DNA of 7,576 bases from Planctomycetota bacterium (GTDB lineage Bacteria > Planctomycetota > GCA-002687715 > DRQF01), in NCBI GenBank assembly GCA_024275615.1, contig JAJRYU010000034.1:1-7576 (forward strand), in the 5' to 3' direction. Both the position numbers and the translations under genes were made by a program. This document shows, one piece after another, positions 1 to 6,335 of the stretch (position 1 is its first letter; each line of letters opens with the position of its first letter). A model generated the notes under the pieces. That model was not told the origin of the DNA. It worked only from the letters and a program-made list of their open reading frames with translations, and searched no databases.

Positions 1-947
1 GCCCGGGGATCGAAGTTCTTGTACACTCGGTGACCGAAGCCCATCAAGCGAACGCCGGACTCCTTGTCCTTGACCTTCTCGATAAACTTGCTGCAACCTT
101 CGCCACTGGCTTGAATAGACTCAAGCATTTCGATGACTTTTTGGTTTGCTCCACCGTGGAGGGGGCCCCAAAGAGCGCAGATGCCACCGACAATGGAAGC
201 GTAAAGATTGGCTTCAGACGAGCCAACTACACGAACGGTAGAAGTGCTGCAGTTTTGCTCATGATCAGCATGCAAAATCAGAATCTTGTTCAGAGCCTGA
301 ACGACTTCATTGTCAAGATCGTAGTGGCCGTTTTCATCGGCAAACATCATTTGCAGGAAGTTCGCTGTGTAATCCAGCTCCGGGCGAGGAGCAACGGGCG
401 CCAGACCCTTTGAGTACCTGAACGCAGCCGCGATGAGAGTCGGGAATTGCCCCAATAGTCTCCTCACTTCTTCTTGGCGCTGAGCCGTATCATTGGGATC
501 AAGATGACCTTCGCGATAGGTTGAAAGCGCGGTCACCAACGAAGCCAAGACTGCCATGGGATGACCGTCCGCAGAAACGGCCGCACACAACCCAGAGATT
601 TGTTCCGGGATGGCACTCGTGGCCATGATTCCTTCGGTGAACGATTTGAGTGAATCTGCCGCTGGCAATTCCCCATCAAAAAGAAGTTGCGCGACTTCAA
701 GAAAGCTGGCCTCCTCGGCCAAAGCTTCAATTGGGTACCCTCGGTAGCGGAGAATGCCATTCTCGCCATCGACGAAACAAATTGAACTTTGACAGGAGCC
801 TGTATTTACGAACCCCGGATCTAGGGTGATATATCCCGTGGTGCCACGGAGTTTAGCAATGACAAGTCCCTTCTCGTCCTCGGTGCCCTCAACCACAGGC
901 AGGACGATGTCCTGACCTTCGACATTCAGATGAACCTCGTTCCCCAT
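1..947 (-). CDS. gltA: Citrate synthase (type II, GltA-like), C-terminus beyond the window
   Basis: Condenses acetyl-CoA and oxaloacetate to citrate, the entry step of the TCA cycle, in the cytoplasm. I translated the open minus-strand frame from ATG at 947: 315 whole codons run off the left edge without a stop, about three quarters of the usual ~430 residues. Seen directly: the N-terminal TLDPGFVNTGSCQS (41-54) and ILRYRGYPIEALAE (65-78) blocks; LHADHEQNCSTSTVR (225-239), matching the His226/His229 region of the E. coli enzyme; GPLHGGAN with His264; and GFGHRVYKNFDPR (303-315) with His306, equivalent to catalytic His305. The catalytic Asp and C-terminal helices lie outside. The start is supported by AAAGAGG five bases upstream. 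A 2-methylcitrate synthase is the alternative, but the length of the N-terminal domain and the motifs favour citrate synthase. It is the last gene of the minus-strand series and is separated from HEAT-A by a terminator. Confidence 0.95.
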   Translation of the reverse strand, partial: MGNEVHLNVEGQDIVLPVVEGTEDEKGLVIAKLRGTTGYITLDPGFVNTGSCQSSICFVDGENGILRYRGYPIEALAEEASFLEVAQLLFDGELPAADSLKSFTEGIMATSAIPEQISGLCAAVSADGHPMAVLASLVTALSTYREGHLDPNDTAQRQEEVRRLLGQFPTLIAAAFRYSKGLAPVAPRPELDYTANFLQMMFADENGHYDLDNEVVQALNKILILHADHEQNCSTSTVRVVGSSEANLYASIVGGICALWGPLHGGANQKVIEMLESIQASGEGCSKFIEKVKDKESGVRLMGFGHRVYKNFDPR

Positions 948-1336
948 CTCAACCTCTTTGTTTTGTCCCAAGATTGTGACCAGAACTGCCACAAAGTGGG
1001 AATATGACTGATCTTCGATTCGACACCATCCCCTCGCGGGACTGCTTCTATCCTAAGCCGGATTCGCTTGCTTCAAAACCACCGAGGGCAAGATCGCAAG
1101 AAATCCAGCCAAACACCCTCTGAGATGCTGTTTTGCGCCGATGGTGCGGAAGAAAAAATAATGACGATCAATCATGAATCTCATGTCTTCGCAGAAGGCC
1201 GCAAAATGTGCCGGAAGGGGACAAAAAGGGAAGTAAAAGACATTTTTTCGTCGCGCCTGCGTCTTCATCAACGCCAACCGCCGCCCCGAATACTGAACTC
1301 AATCCGAAACAGTCTGAGACATCCTGCGTCACACAG
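948..1336. other. Intergenic region upstream of gltA, no gene supported
   Basis: About 390 bases between the gltA start and the HEAT-A terminator. The short frames here lack ribosome binding sites, overlap one another on both strands and encode basic, family-less peptides, so I call none of them. The gltA promoter must lie here on the minus strand, but I find no convincing one. The best pair is TTGAAG (1076-1071) with TAGGAT (1055-1050) at a short 15-base spacing, which is weak. No strong hairpin, tRNA or riboswitch was recognised. Confidence 0.5.
953..959 (-). promoter_or_regulatory. Ribosome binding site of gltA
   Basis: Minus-strand AAAGAGG followed by five bases and the ATG at 947. It fixes the gltA start, and no competing in-frame start with a comparable site is seen upstream. 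Confidence 0.75.
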
Positions 1337-1368
1337 AAAATGGGCTCCTGCCATGCGACAGGAGCCCA
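1337..1368 (-). terminator. Rho-independent terminator of HEAT-A
   Basis: A perfect 10-bp stem (TGGGCTCCTG at 1341-1350 against CAGGAGCCCA at 1359-1368) with an 8-base loop. Read on the minus strand it is followed at once by TTTTCTG. It lies 97 bases after the HEAT-A stop, giving a rather long 3' untranslated region, and separates HEAT-A from gltA. There is no T-run on the plus-strand side, so it acts in one direction. Confidence 0.85.
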
Positions 1369-1464
1369 AGTTCCCGAGCGTGGCCCGTTCATGGTTTCAT
1401 GATCGCCACTGGCGGCCCTGAGGTCATGAATGAGTCAGACTCGAACGTTGCTGGGTTTGCCTGC

Positions 1465-3417
1465 TCAAAGAATACTCAGGATCTCCGAAATGGCATTCGT
1501 GCGTTGCAAATAGTTGTTGTTCGCAGCGATCCTACTCAAGACAGGAATATCATCCTTGTCGCCAAGAAGACCGAGAGCGACGGTGGAGAACGCTCGTGTC
1601 GCATCTTGATATTCGTTTCGATCGCGGACGAACTTCACCAAAGTCGGCACCGCACTGACGTCGCCGATAAATCCAAGTCCTTGAGTGATTGCTCCGTGAA
1701 CAGCCAAACTGCGTGCTGAGTTGCTCATCTCTTCCTCCAGGACCTTCAAGGCTCCTTTGTCACCCATAAGGCCCAAGGCAATAGAAGCGTTGCGTCGCAA
1801 CTCAATGCTGCCCTTGTCGGTCACCGTCTCACGCACTTCTGCGATGGCCGCATCATAGTCCATGAGCCCCAATGAAATGCACAAGTGAGAACGTAGCTCA
1901 GCCTGACCTCCTCTTTTGAGATCATTCAAGATATCCTCGCCAGCTTCGGTATATCGCATGACTCCTAAAGCAATGGCATTGGCGCCACGCACGTCAAGGT
2001 TTTTTTCGTTCTTGAAATACTTGTGCAGTCGCTTGCACACGTTGGCGCGCTCAGGATCTGACTTATTTTTGTCCATGTAGACCGCAAGAGCCATGGACGA
2101 AAACGTACGCATGAAGATGTTACCTCTTTTGGCCATGCGAATGAGTTCATTTAGGTTTGCCGAGCCGCCGATTTCACCCATCGAGATAATCGCAAAGTTC
2201 TTGGCGCCTAAGTCAGGGGAACTCTTGAGCATGCTTTGGAGACCCTTGATGACATCGGCATTACTAGGCTTGGCCAAGGACCCGAGTGCTATCGCGCAAG
2301 ACTGAGTCACAGCGCTTTGCTTGTCTCTCAGACCTTTGAGTAGGACTTTGACGGCGGCGGGATCACCAATTTTGCCCAATGATGTCGCCACATAGGACCG
2401 CGCCACTGCGTTGTTGCTCTTGTCACGAAAGAACTTGATCAGAGCTGGAACCGCTTGTTTGGAGCGCATAACTCCCAAAGCCACAATAGGTCCAATCTGG
2501 GTGTCGCGATGAGCCTTTTCTTTGCCGTTCATTTGATCGAGAAGCGCTGAGACAGCTTGAGTGTCGGAAAGATCAGCGTGACGAGAACCTATCAAACCGA
2601 TGGCCAAGGCCGCGAAGGCCCGCGTTCTGTTCAGTACGCCGTTTTTGCGACCAACAAATTGACGACCACGCCTCGAATCCTCCATGACTTCTATGAGCAG
2701 AGGAATCGCTTCCTTGTTACCGAGAATGCCCATTCCCAAGAATGAAGATTCACGAACGAACTTGTTTCCATCGTCCATGAGAGTTTTTAGATCGGCCAGT
2801 GAATCTGGGTTGCCAGTCTTGCCCAAAGCAATCAACGCCGCAGCACGGGTGTCATAGAAGGTGTCTTTCAAGGCGTACTTCAAAACTGGGTTGATCTTCT
2901 CCCGGATCATCTTCGCATTGACAGAGACAATCTGTTCGGTCTGGTCTGCAGATCCGGTAAACAGATCGGCGTTCACAGTTTCGTTGCGTTCAAGCCGGAT
3001 CCTGGCTTTCAAATCGAGAAAGCGGTCATCGTTAAAGAACCACCACGCTGCCCAAGTTAGATTCACATTAGATTTGCTTTTCTTGCGGGCTCCACCTGTT
3101 GAACCTCCGGCACCTGGAACGCCACCTCCTCCGGGTGCTCCTCCGCCGCCACCAGGTCCGGGTGCGGCCCCTCCAGGACCAGTGTCCCCGCCGGTGCTCC
3201 CGAGGCCACCCCCTGGATTTGTGCCATTTCCTGAATCTGTTCCACCCCCCGCAGGTCCCGTCCTGCCAGGTTCAGTGGTACCGCCACCGTTAGGTGCATA
3301 ACCCCCGGGCGATCCCGAACCAGCAGGTCCCGTATAGTTGCCGCCATGAGCGTACGCCATGCTGGCTACAGCCAAAAAGACACCCATGATAAGAGCAAGG
3401 CTGATGATTTTTTTCAT
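1465..3417 (-). CDS. HEAT-A: secreted Gly/Pro-linker HEAT-repeat protein (650 aa)
   Basis: Exported scaffold-type protein of unknown partner. Seen directly: a signal peptide at 1-23 (MKK, hydrophobic core, ASMAYA before HGG, no lipobox Cys); a Gly/Pro/Thr-rich disordered linker at 24-110; a basic RKKSKS patch (111-116); an aromatic block NLTWAAWWFFNDDRFLDLK (119-137); then about 13 HEAT-like helical repeats from about 175 to the end, each marked by a core such as ALIALGKTG, LAIGLIG, IVALGVMR, TSLGKIG, ISMGEIG, IALGLMG or VALGLLG. HEAT repeats (PBS-lyase type) form protein-binding solenoids. There is no enzyme motif and no C-terminal membrane helix or anchor, so it is probably periplasmic or surface-associated. 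The ATG at 3417 follows AAGAGG with 7 spacer bases. A σ54 promoter lies about 120 bases upstream and a terminator follows. About 85% identical to HEAT-B over 532 residues without gaps. Function unknown. Confidence 0.92.
   Translation of the reverse strand: MKKIISLALIMGVFLAVASMAYAHGGNYTGPAGSGSPGGYAPNGGGTTEPGRTGPAGGGTDSGNGTNPGGGLGSTGGDTGPGGAAPGPGGGGGAPGGGGVPGAGGSTGGARKKSKSNVNLTWAAWWFFNDDRFLDLKARIRLERNETVNADLFTGSADQTEQIVSVNAKMIREKINPVLKYALKDTFYDTRAAALIALGKTGNPDSLADLKTLMDDGNKFVRESSFLGMGILGNKEAIPLLIEVMEDSRRGRQFVGRKNGVLNRTRAFAALAIGLIGSRHADLSDTQAVSALLDQMNGKEKAHRDTQIGPIVALGVMRSKQAVPALIKFFRDKSNNAVARSYVATSLGKIGDPAAVKVLLKGLRDKQSAVTQSCAIALGSLAKPSNADVIKGLQSMLKSSPDLGAKNFAIISMGEIGGSANLNELIRMAKRGNIFMRTFSSMALAVYMDKNKSDPERANVCKRLHKYFKNEKNLDVRGANAIALGVMRYTEAGEDILNDLKRGGQAELRSHLCISLGLMDYDAAIAEVRETVTDKGSIELRRNASIALGLMGDKGALKVLEEEMSNSARSLAVHGAITQGLGFIGDVSAVPTLVKFVRDRNEYQDATRAFSTVALGLLGDKDDIPVLSRIAANNNYLQRTNAISEILSIL
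3088..3348 (-). repeat. Gly/Pro-rich low-complexity linker of HEAT-A
   Basis: Codes for residues 24-110 of HEAT-A. Irregular GGG, PGG and GPAG units, richer in Thr, Ser and Asn than the HEAT-B linker. The DNA is GGN/CCN-rich and gives long Pro-rich reading frames on the opposite strand that are only shadows. Likely a flexible spacer between the mature N-terminus and the repeat solenoid. Confidence 0.8.
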
Positions 3418-3424
3418 TACTTAA

Positions 3425-3430
3425 CCTCTT
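3425..3430 (-). promoter_or_regulatory. Ribosome binding site of HEAT-A
   Basis: Minus-strand AAGAGG, 7 bases ahead of the ATG at 3417. It decides this start and rules against the longer upstream frame reaching to 3818, which ends at this same ATG. Confidence 0.75.
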
Positions 3431-3537
3431 CATTCAAGAGAAGAAACTCAATGAGATTCGCAAAGCACGAAACTCTCGTTGGTTGCTTCGCTTGACAGGA
3501 ATGTGGCTTGCGCCACGGCGATGGACTCAAGGTGAAT

Positions 3538-3553
3538 CGCAAGGGTAGTGCCA
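3538..3553 (-). promoter_or_regulatory. σ54 (RpoN) -24/-12 promoter of HEAT-A
   Basis: Minus strand TGGCACTACCCTTGCG: TGGCAC, exactly five bases, then TTGC, with the invariant GG and GC at the required spacing. This is the consensus of the σ54 family (TGGCAC-N5-TTGCW) apart from the last base. The predicted start is near 3527, giving a leader of about 110 bases. The match extends upstream (GTTTGGCAC) identically to the site in front of HEAT-B. Transcription would need an ATP-dependent enhancer-binding activator, which is not encoded in this window. Confidence 0.8.
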
Positions 3554-3702
3554 AACAAACAAGTCGTGAATCATGGCACCCTGTCAAAGTGCCCGAACTG
3601 GGGGAGAGAGATCGTCTGACGCATTTCACAATCTTCATGCAATGGTAAAATGTCGTGGGGAAGAACAGTCGGCAAGAAAACATGCAACGGCAATGGGGCA
3701 GT

Positions 3703-3722
3703 GTTGTTCCCCAGAGGTAACG
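3703..3722 (+). promoter_or_regulatory. Candidate upstream activator site for HEAT-A
   Basis: GTTGTTCCCCAGAGGTAACG, centred about 185 bases upstream of the predicted σ54 start. It matches at 16 of 20 positions an element (in the opposite orientation relative to its gene) about 163 bases upstream of the HEAT-B start. Position suits a bacterial enhancer-binding protein. The site itself is only weakly palindromic (GTT...AAC), so this is tentative. The rest of 3554-3770 holds no gene I can support. Confidence 0.3.
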
Positions 3723-3770
3723 CAATAGACGCATGCGACTGTGTGTTGGTGGGCGTATCGAAGTAGAGGC

Positions 3771-3808
3771 AAAAAAGTGGCTCCAATCATCAACGATTGG
3801 AGCCACTT
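3771..3808 (-). terminator. Rho-independent terminator of HEAT-B
   Basis: A perfect 14-bp stem (AAGTGGCTCCAATC at 3775-3788 against GATTGGAGCCACTT at 3795-3808) with a 6-base loop. On the minus strand it ends in six Ts (3776-3771). It starts 25 bases after the HEAT-B stop, a textbook terminator. It shows that HEAT-A is not simply read through from HEAT-B. Confidence 0.95.
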
Positions 3809-3833
3809 CTGAATTCAACCTGAAGAAAAAGCC

Positions 3834-5789
3834 TTACAGAATAGTAAGAACCTCTTTCAACGCATCTGTGCGTTGCAGGTAGTTGTTGTACATCGAGATC
3901 TTCGAAAGAACAGGAATGTTGTCCTTGTCGCCCAAAAGACCGAGTGCGACTGCTGCGAAAGCGCGCGTCACATTCTGGTACTCCTGACGATCACGGACGA
4001 ACTTGACAAGAATCGGGACAGCGCTGACATCGCCAATGAAACCAAGACCCTGGGTCACGGCACCATGGACGGCCTTACTGCGGGCCGAGTTACTCATCTC
4101 TTCTTCCAAAACCTTCAAAGCTCCCTTGTCACCCAAAAGACCCAAAGCAATGGCCGCGTTGCGACGCAATTCGATGTTGCCCTTGTCCGTGACAGTCTCC
4201 CGAACTTCCTTGATCGCGGCATCATAATCCATAAGACCCAAAGCGATGCACAGATGTGAGCGAAGCTCAGCCTGGCCACCCTTTTTGAGGTCATTCAAGA
4301 TATCTTCGCCAGCCTCGGTGTATCGCATGATACCCAAGGCAATGGCATTCGCGCCGCGAACGTCGAGATTCTTCTCGCTCTTGAAATACTTGTGAAGACG
4401 CTTGCAAACATTAACACGCTCAGGATCTGCTTTGTTCTTGTCCATGTAAACGGCAAGAGCCATAGAAGAGAATGTGCGCATGAAAAGGTTGCCTTTTCTG
4501 GCCATGCGAATGAGCTCACTCAAGTTTGCTTGGCCGCCGATCTCACCCATCGAAATGATGGCAAAGTTCTTGGCGCCCAAATCAGGCGAACTCTTGACAA
4601 GTTTCTGAAGGCCTTTGACGACGTCCACATTGTCAGGCTTGGCCAAGAGGCCCAATGCCATAGCACAGGATTGAGTCACAGCATTCTGCTTGTCTTTCAG
4701 TCCCTTAAGCAAAACCTTCACGGCAGCGGGATCGCCGATCTTGCCCAACGAAGTTGCGACATACGACCGGACGACAGCGTTGTTGCTCTTCGTCTTGAAG
4801 AACTTGATCAGATCAGGAACAGCTTCTTTGCAGCGCATGATACCCAAGGCGACGATAGGGCCGACTTGGATGTCACGTTGAGCGCCTTCCTTGGCGTTCA
4901 TCTGGTCAAGAAGAGCTGAAACAGCCTGGGTGTCAGAAAGGTCTGCGTGGCGCGAGCCGATCAGGCCAATAGCCAAAGCAGCAAACGCACGTGTTCTATT
5001 GAGAACGCCGTTCTTACGCCCAACAAGCTTGCGACCCGCTTTCGAATCAGTCATGACTTCGATTAGCTGAGGAATGGCTTCCTTGTTGCCAAGGATACCC
5101 ATGGCCAAGAAAGAAGATTCGCGAACAAACTTGTTCTCATCGTCCATCAAGGATTTGAGATCTTCCAGAGCATCAGGGCTGCCGGTCTTTCCCAAAGCGA
5201 TCAAAGCCGCAGCGCGGGTATCATAGAAACCATCTTTAAGAGCGTACTTCAAGACTGGATTGATCTTCTCACGAATCATCTTCGCATTAACTGTGGTGAT
5301 TTCTTCGGTTTGATCCGAAGCACCAGTGAAAAGGTCAGCGTTTTCGGTCTCGTTCTTCTCGTTGCGAATTGTCGCCTTCAAGTTGAGGTAACGGTCGTCA
5401 TTGAAGAACCACCAGCCAGCCCAAGTCAAATTTGCGTCTGTTTTTGGTGGCTTGCGTCCGCCGGTCACGCCACCAGCACCAGGAACAGCTCCGCCACCAC
5501 CGGGGGCGCCACCACCGGGCACGCCACCGGGAGGGCCTGAAGAGCCACCTCCGCCAGGTCCTGTCGAGCCACCACCGGTTGTGCCACCACCACCAGGGCT
5601 GCCACCGCCACCGGTACCACCGCCTGCAGGACCAGGTCCTGGGCCGGGAGTACCACCGCCGGAAGGCGCAAAGCCGCCACCGGTACCACCACCGGCCGGG
5701 CCTGAATAACTGCCGCCGTGAGCGTAGGCGATGCTCGCGACGAGTAAGAATATGCCCATGAATGAGGCAAGGAATGCGATTCTCTTCAT
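3834..5789 (-). CDS. HEAT-B: secreted Gly/Pro-linker HEAT-repeat protein (651 aa)
   Basis: Paralogue of HEAT-A with the same plan. Signal peptide 1-23 (MKR, hydrophobic core, VASIAYA before HGG); Gly/Pro linker 24-111, almost pure GGG, PGG and GPGP; aromatic block NLTWAGWWFFNDDRYLNLK (120-138); about 13 HEAT repeats to the C-terminus. Repeat cores seen include ALIALGKTG, FLAMGILG, LAIGLIG, IVALGIMR, TSLGKIG, IIS-MGEIG, IALGIMR, IALGLLG and VALGLLG. About 80 of 532 core residues differ from HEAT-A, mostly on helix surfaces such as K/E/S/A exchanges, while the turns are kept. Start: ATG at 5789 with GGGAGG eight bases ahead. It has its own σ54 promoter, a hairpin in its leader and its own terminator. 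No catalytic motif or membrane anchor. Probably an extracytoplasmic binding scaffold; the partner is unknown. Confidence 0.93.
   Translation of the reverse strand: MKRIAFLASFMGIFLLVASIAYAHGGSYSGPAGGGTGGGFAPSGGGTPGPGPGPAGGGTGGGGSPGGGGTTGGGSTGPGGGGSSGPPGGVPGGGAPGGGGAVPGAGGVTGGRKPPKTDANLTWAGWWFFNDDRYLNLKATIRNEKNETENADLFTGASDQTEEITTVNAKMIREKINPVLKYALKDGFYDTRAAALIALGKTGSPDALEDLKSLMDDENKFVRESSFLAMGILGNKEAIPQLIEVMTDSKAGRKLVGRKNGVLNRTRAFAALAIGLIGSRHADLSDTQAVSALLDQMNAKEGAQRDIQVGPIVALGIMRCKEAVPDLIKFFKTKSNNAVVRSYVATSLGKIGDPAAVKVLLKGLKDKQNAVTQSCAMALGLLAKPDNVDVVKGLQKLVKSSPDLGAKNFAIISMGEIGGQANLSELIRMARKGNLFMRTFSSMALAVYMDKNKADPERVNVCKRLHKYFKSEKNLDVRGANAIALGIMRYTEAGEDILNDLKKGGQAELRSHLCIALGLMDYDAAIKEVRETVTDKGNIELRRNAAIALGLLGDKGALKVLEEEMSNSARSKAVHGAVTQGLGFIGDVSAVPILVKFVRDRQEYQNVTRAFAAVALGLLGDKDNIPVLSKISMYNNYLQRTDALKEVLTIL
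5457..5720 (-). repeat. Gly/Pro-rich low-complexity linker of HEAT-B
   Basis: Codes for residues 24-111 of HEAT-B. It is dominated by GGG and PGGG units, more uniform than in HEAT-A. It contains short direct repeats able to slip during replication, including the 17-base repeat listed separately. Confidence 0.8.
5605..5690 (-). repeat. 17-bp in-frame direct repeat inside the HEAT-B linker
   Basis: CCGCCACCGGTACCACC (plus-strand reading) occurs at 5605-5621 and again at 5674-5690. The copies are 69 bases apart, exactly 23 codons, so recombination or slippage between them would shorten or lengthen the linker without a frameshift. Confidence 0.75.
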
Positions 5790-5797
5790 ACTGGATA

Positions 5798-5803
5798 CCT
5801 CCC
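5798..5803 (-). promoter_or_regulatory. Ribosome binding site of HEAT-B
   Basis: Minus-strand GGGAGG eight bases before the ATG at 5789. This is the strongest Shine-Dalgarno in the window and suggests high translation. Confidence 0.8.
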
Positions 5804-5831
5804 GAAATGAGAGAGACTACCGATCTCTGGA

Positions 5832-5852
5832 AATCCTGAACGGTTCAGGATT
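5832..5852 (-). promoter_or_regulatory. Inverted repeat in the HEAT-B leader
   Basis: Perfect 9-bp arms AATCCTGAA and TTCAGGATT around a 3-base centre. It lies inside the predicted transcript (start near 5907), about 30 bases ahead of the ribosome binding site. It could be an mRNA hairpin affecting stability or translation, or a repressor operator. There is no T-run, so it is not a terminator. The HEAT-A leader has no copy, only a shorter GTGGC/GCCAC hairpin at 3503-3516. Confidence 0.5.
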
Positions 5853-5917
5853 ACACTCTGACTGAATTTAAGGCCACTCAAGCAGCCCGGTGATCCAGTT
5901 TCCATTGCCTCACAAGC

Positions 5918-5933
5918 AGCAAGAGGGGTGCCA
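5918..5933 (-). promoter_or_regulatory. σ54 (RpoN) -24/-12 promoter of HEAT-B
   Basis: Minus strand TGGCACCCCTCTTGCT: TGGCAC, five bases, TTGCT, a full match to the σ54 consensus. The predicted start is near 5907, giving a leader of about 118 bases, close to the ~110 of HEAT-A. It shares the upstream GTT extension and the C before TTGC with the HEAT-A site. Like all σ54 promoters it should be silent without an enhancer-binding activator. Confidence 0.82.
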
Positions 5934-6155
5934 AACGAGTTGGCCAACACTTCACTTGAGATAGTCGAGCTAACTGATTATGCCTATGTGGTTTACGAAC
6001 TACCCAGTGAGGGGCGCCAAGCCCGTGCGGGCGAATGTCCCGAGTGTGGAGTGCTTAATCGTTACGGCAGAGGAACAACGTTTCCAACGGGTAACAACAC
6101 ATGCGGATTTCGTCGCCGACAAATATGCCACCGCCGCTTCAAGCTCTTGTTCTGA
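5928..6155 (+). CDS. Doubtful small zinc-ribbon-like ORF (75 aa)
   Basis: I do not recognise a named family. Reading from a GTG at 5928, the product has CPECG (Cys37, Cys40) and, near the end, FRRRQICHRRFKLLF with Cys59, Cys67 and His68. The layout recalls zinc ribbons of the CPxCG ... RRRxC..C..RF kind seen in NrdR-like proteins and small DNA-binding proteins, but the second Cys pair is incomplete. There is no properly spaced ribosome binding site, the GTG overlaps the HEAT-B σ54 promoter, and the region carries the candidate HEAT-B activator site. It may be a decayed gene remnant, a small real gene with a later start, or chance. Confidence 0.25.
   Translation: MPNELANTSLEIVELTDYAYVVYELPSEGRQARAGECPECGVLNRYGRGTTFPTGNNTCGFRRRQICHRRFKLLF
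5939..5948. promoter_or_regulatory. Palindrome adjoining the HEAT-B σ54 promoter
   Basis: GTTGGCCAAC, a perfect 10-bp palindrome ending six bases upstream of the -24 element. Placement suits a repressor or accessory-factor site, but ten bases can occur by chance and HEAT-A lacks it. Confidence 0.3.
6060..6079 (-). promoter_or_regulatory. Candidate upstream activator site for HEAT-B
   Basis: Minus strand GTTGTTCCTCTGCCGTAACG, centred about 163 bases upstream of the predicted HEAT-B start. Sixteen of 20 positions equal the element upstream of HEAT-A (3703-3722), with both ends (GTTGTTCC and GTAACG) identical and equally spaced. It could be a σ54 activator site; orientation independence is normal for these. 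Confidence 0.3.
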
Positions 6156-6335
6156 AAGCACTAATCATGTGGCAGATAGCATTTCCCTTCCTTTAATCTG
6201 CCCCGGAGCGAAGCAAACGACAAGGAACGCAAGCAAGAGGGTTCACGCCAGTATGGTGGCACGATTGAGAGAAGCTGTTTGTTTCGCGCGGGCGGGACTC
6301 ATACAACGGAGGCACAAAGACTTACGAAGAAAACT
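6156..6335 (+). promoter_or_regulatory. Leader region of nadE with a weak promoter candidate
   Basis: No convincing gene. The best σ70-like match is TTGTTT (6279-6284), 17 bases, TACAAC (6302-6307), which would start transcription only about 20 bases before the nadE ATG. The GGAGG at 6308-6312 is 23 bases from the ATG, too far to serve it. A frame at 5980-6342 overlaps the nadE start but has no family resemblance or ribosome binding site. Confidence 0.3.

Noticed and set aside
1096..1111. σ54-like TGGCTGGATTTCTTGC on the minus strand ahead of gltA
   Set aside because: The spacing between TGGC and TTGC is one base too long and the AC after TGGC is missing. σ54 does not tolerate altered spacing.
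1068..1421. 117-residue plus-strand frame between gltA and HEAT-A
   Set aside because: It runs across the HEAT-A terminator, has a composition rich in Arg, Ser and His, and has no start signal.
2861..3301. Pro-rich plus-strand frame opposite the HEAT-A linker
   Set aside because: Poly-Pro is the complement of GGN glycine codons. The same artefact appears opposite the HEAT-B linker at 5401-5709.
3582..3587. TTGACA (-35 type) on the minus strand ahead of HEAT-A
   Set aside because: At 17 bases the -10 would be ACTTGT, which is not a -10 element. The σ54 site just downstream explains the promoter better.
3417..3818. 133-residue minus-strand frame upstream of HEAT-A
   Set aside because: It starts inside the HEAT-B terminator hairpin, covers the σ54 promoter, has no ribosome binding site and shows no domain. 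It is intergenic read-through.
4392..4919. 175-residue plus-strand frame within HEAT-B
   Set aside because: Antisense shadow of the conserved HEAT repeats. HEAT-A, 85% identical, has no matching frame of this length.
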